Assembly (NCBI GenBank): GCA_035544635.1
Contig: DATKDQ010000371.1
Coordinates: 1-6,141, forward strand
Origin: DATAFT01 sp035544635
GTDB taxonomy: Bacteria > Acidobacteriota > Thermoanaerobaculia > Multivoradales > Multivoraceae
Direction of reading: 5' to 3'
Length of the DNA stretch: 6,141 bases
How positions within the stretch are numbered: the first letter of the stretch is position 1; every line of letters starts with the position of its first letter. Shown here one piece after another: positions 5,342 through 6,141 of this stretch. The notes under the pieces are model-generated. The model saw only the letters and a program-made list of their open reading frames with translations. It did not search any database and had not been told where the DNA came from. The translations under genes were made by a program, and so were the position numbers.

Positions 5342-6141
5342 GTCGGCTCGCGATCCAGGGCGGCGCTCCCGTCCGAACCCGTCCCTGGCCGCGCTGGCCG
5401 GTGTGGGACGAAGCCGAGGAGCAAGCCGTGCTCGCGGCGCTCCGCGGCGGCGAGTGGGGCGGCTTCCCGATGCCGAACCGGCACGCCGCGCGCTTCGCCG
5501 ACACCTTCGCCCGCTTCCACGACTGCGACTACGGGCTGTGCGTCGCCAATGGCACGGTCTCGCTCGAGCTCGCGCTCGAGGCGGCCGGGGTCGAGCCCGG
5601 AGCCGAGGTGGTGGTTCCGGCCTACACCTTCGAGGCCACCGCGGCCGCGGTGCTGTTCGCGGGCTGCGTGCCGGTGTTCGCCGACGTCCTGCCCGACACC
5701 TATTGCCTCGACCCGGCGGCGCTCGAGGCGGTGGCGACGCCGCGCACGCAGGCGGTGGTCCCGGTGCATCTCGCGATGCGCTTCGCCGACCTCGATCGGA
5801 TCGGCGAGATCGCCGCGCGGCACGGGCTCGCGGTGATCGAGGACTGCGCCCACGCGCACGGCGGGCAGTGGCGCGGCCGGGGCGCCGGCTCCTGGGGTGT
5901 CGCCGGCTCGTTCAGCTTCCAGTCCTCGAAGCTCATGACCGCGGGCGAGGGCGGGATCGTCGTCACCCGCGACGCCGCCGTCCTCGACCGGCTGTTCGCC
6001 CTCGCCAACTGCGGGCGCCAGCGCCCCGGCCGCCGCGCCGATACGCCGGTGGTCGGCCACAACTACCGCATGACCGATCTCCAGGCTGCGATCCTCGAGG
6101 TCCAGCTCTCGCGCCTCGAGCAGCAGCACGAGCTGCGCAAC
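5338..6141 (+). CDS. DegT/DnrJ/EryC1/StrS-family PLP aminotransferase, 3' end missing
   Basis: The gene starts at a GTG overlapping the LLM stop as GTGA and stays open to the window edge, giving 268 residues of a protein that in this family is usually near 370-420. It is a fold-type I PLP enzyme of the sugar/cyclitol aminotransferase group, which commonly transfers an amino group from glutamate or glutamine to a keto-sugar or ketocyclitol. The N-terminus (LAIQGGAPVRTRPWPRWP, 4-21) is typical. So are ANGTVSLELAL (70-80), VPAYTFEAT (93-101), IEDCAHAHGG (167-176) with D169 expected to hold the PLP ring nitrogen, and SFSFQSSKLMTAGEGG (191-206) with K198 expected to form the Schiff base. ANCGRQRPG (223-231) and HNYRMTDLQAAI (241-252) follow. 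The FQSSK-TAGEGG form recalls the inosose-aminotransferase/AHBA-synthase side of the family more than GDP-perosamine synthases, but the substrate remains open. All expected catalytic residues in the visible part are present. Confidence 0.92.
   Translation, partial: MSRLAIQGGAPVRTRPWPRWPVWDEAEEQAVLAALRGGEWGGFPMPNRHAARFADTFARFHDCDYGLCVANGTVSLELALEAAGVEPGAEVVVPAYTFEATAAAVLFAGCVPVFADVLPDTYCLDPAALEAVATPRTQAVVPVHLAMRFADLDRIGEIAARHGLAVIEDCAHAHGGQWRGRGAGSWGVAGSFSFQSSKLMTAGEGGIVVTRDAAVLDRLFALANCGRQRPGRRADTPVVGHNYRMTDLQAAILEVQLSRLEQQHELRN

Noticed and set aside
5047..6129. Long open frame on the - strand (360 codons)
   Set aside because: It is antisense to the LLM and aminotransferase genes, which have clear family motifs. 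Its His/Arg/Glu-rich translation shows no recognisable domain.

Overview
This window is very GC-rich (about 70% by eye) and densely coding. All six genes recognised lie on the + strand and are packed like one operon. The first gene enters from the left edge and the last runs off the right edge. Third codon positions are strongly G/C, GTG starts are frequent, and there are no introns or long spacers, so this is bacterial DNA. A regulator-type propeller fused to a helical toroid, an SGLT-type sodium symporter and a luciferase-like enzyme resembling F420-dependent types suggest an uncultured high-GC soil or marine lineage (Binatota, Acidobacteriota, Planctomycetota or Myxococcota-like). The window holds no phylogenetic marker, so this stays a guess.

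Layout. (1) 1-2133: the C-terminal 710 residues of a large protein, with six visible beta-propeller blades followed by a helical, probably alpha/alpha-toroid, domain of enzyme-like character. (2) 2168-3691: a 507-residue sodium:solute symporter of the SGLT type, 34 bases downstream. (3) 3688-3924 and (4) 3911-4180: two small proteins, each with two predicted membrane segments. The first overlaps the symporter stop by 4 bases and the second overlaps the first by 14. (5) 4262-5341: a luciferase-like (LLM) oxidoreductase after an 81-base gap. (6) 5338-6141, incomplete: a DegT/DnrJ/EryC1/StrS-type PLP aminotransferase overlapping gene 5 by 4 bases.

How the genes may work together (inference). Genes 2-4 look like a membrane module: a sugar- or cyclitol-type Na+ symporter with two translationally coupled small membrane proteins. 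Gene 1 could bind or process the same kind of carbohydrate. Genes 5 and 6 could be a redox/transamination pair that turns an alcohol into a ketone and then an amine, as in aminosugar and aminocyclitol chemistry. The substrate cannot be read from the sequence. No RNA genes, CRISPR arrays, insertion sequences, clear promoters or terminators were seen, and no stretch over 300 bases lacks a gene.
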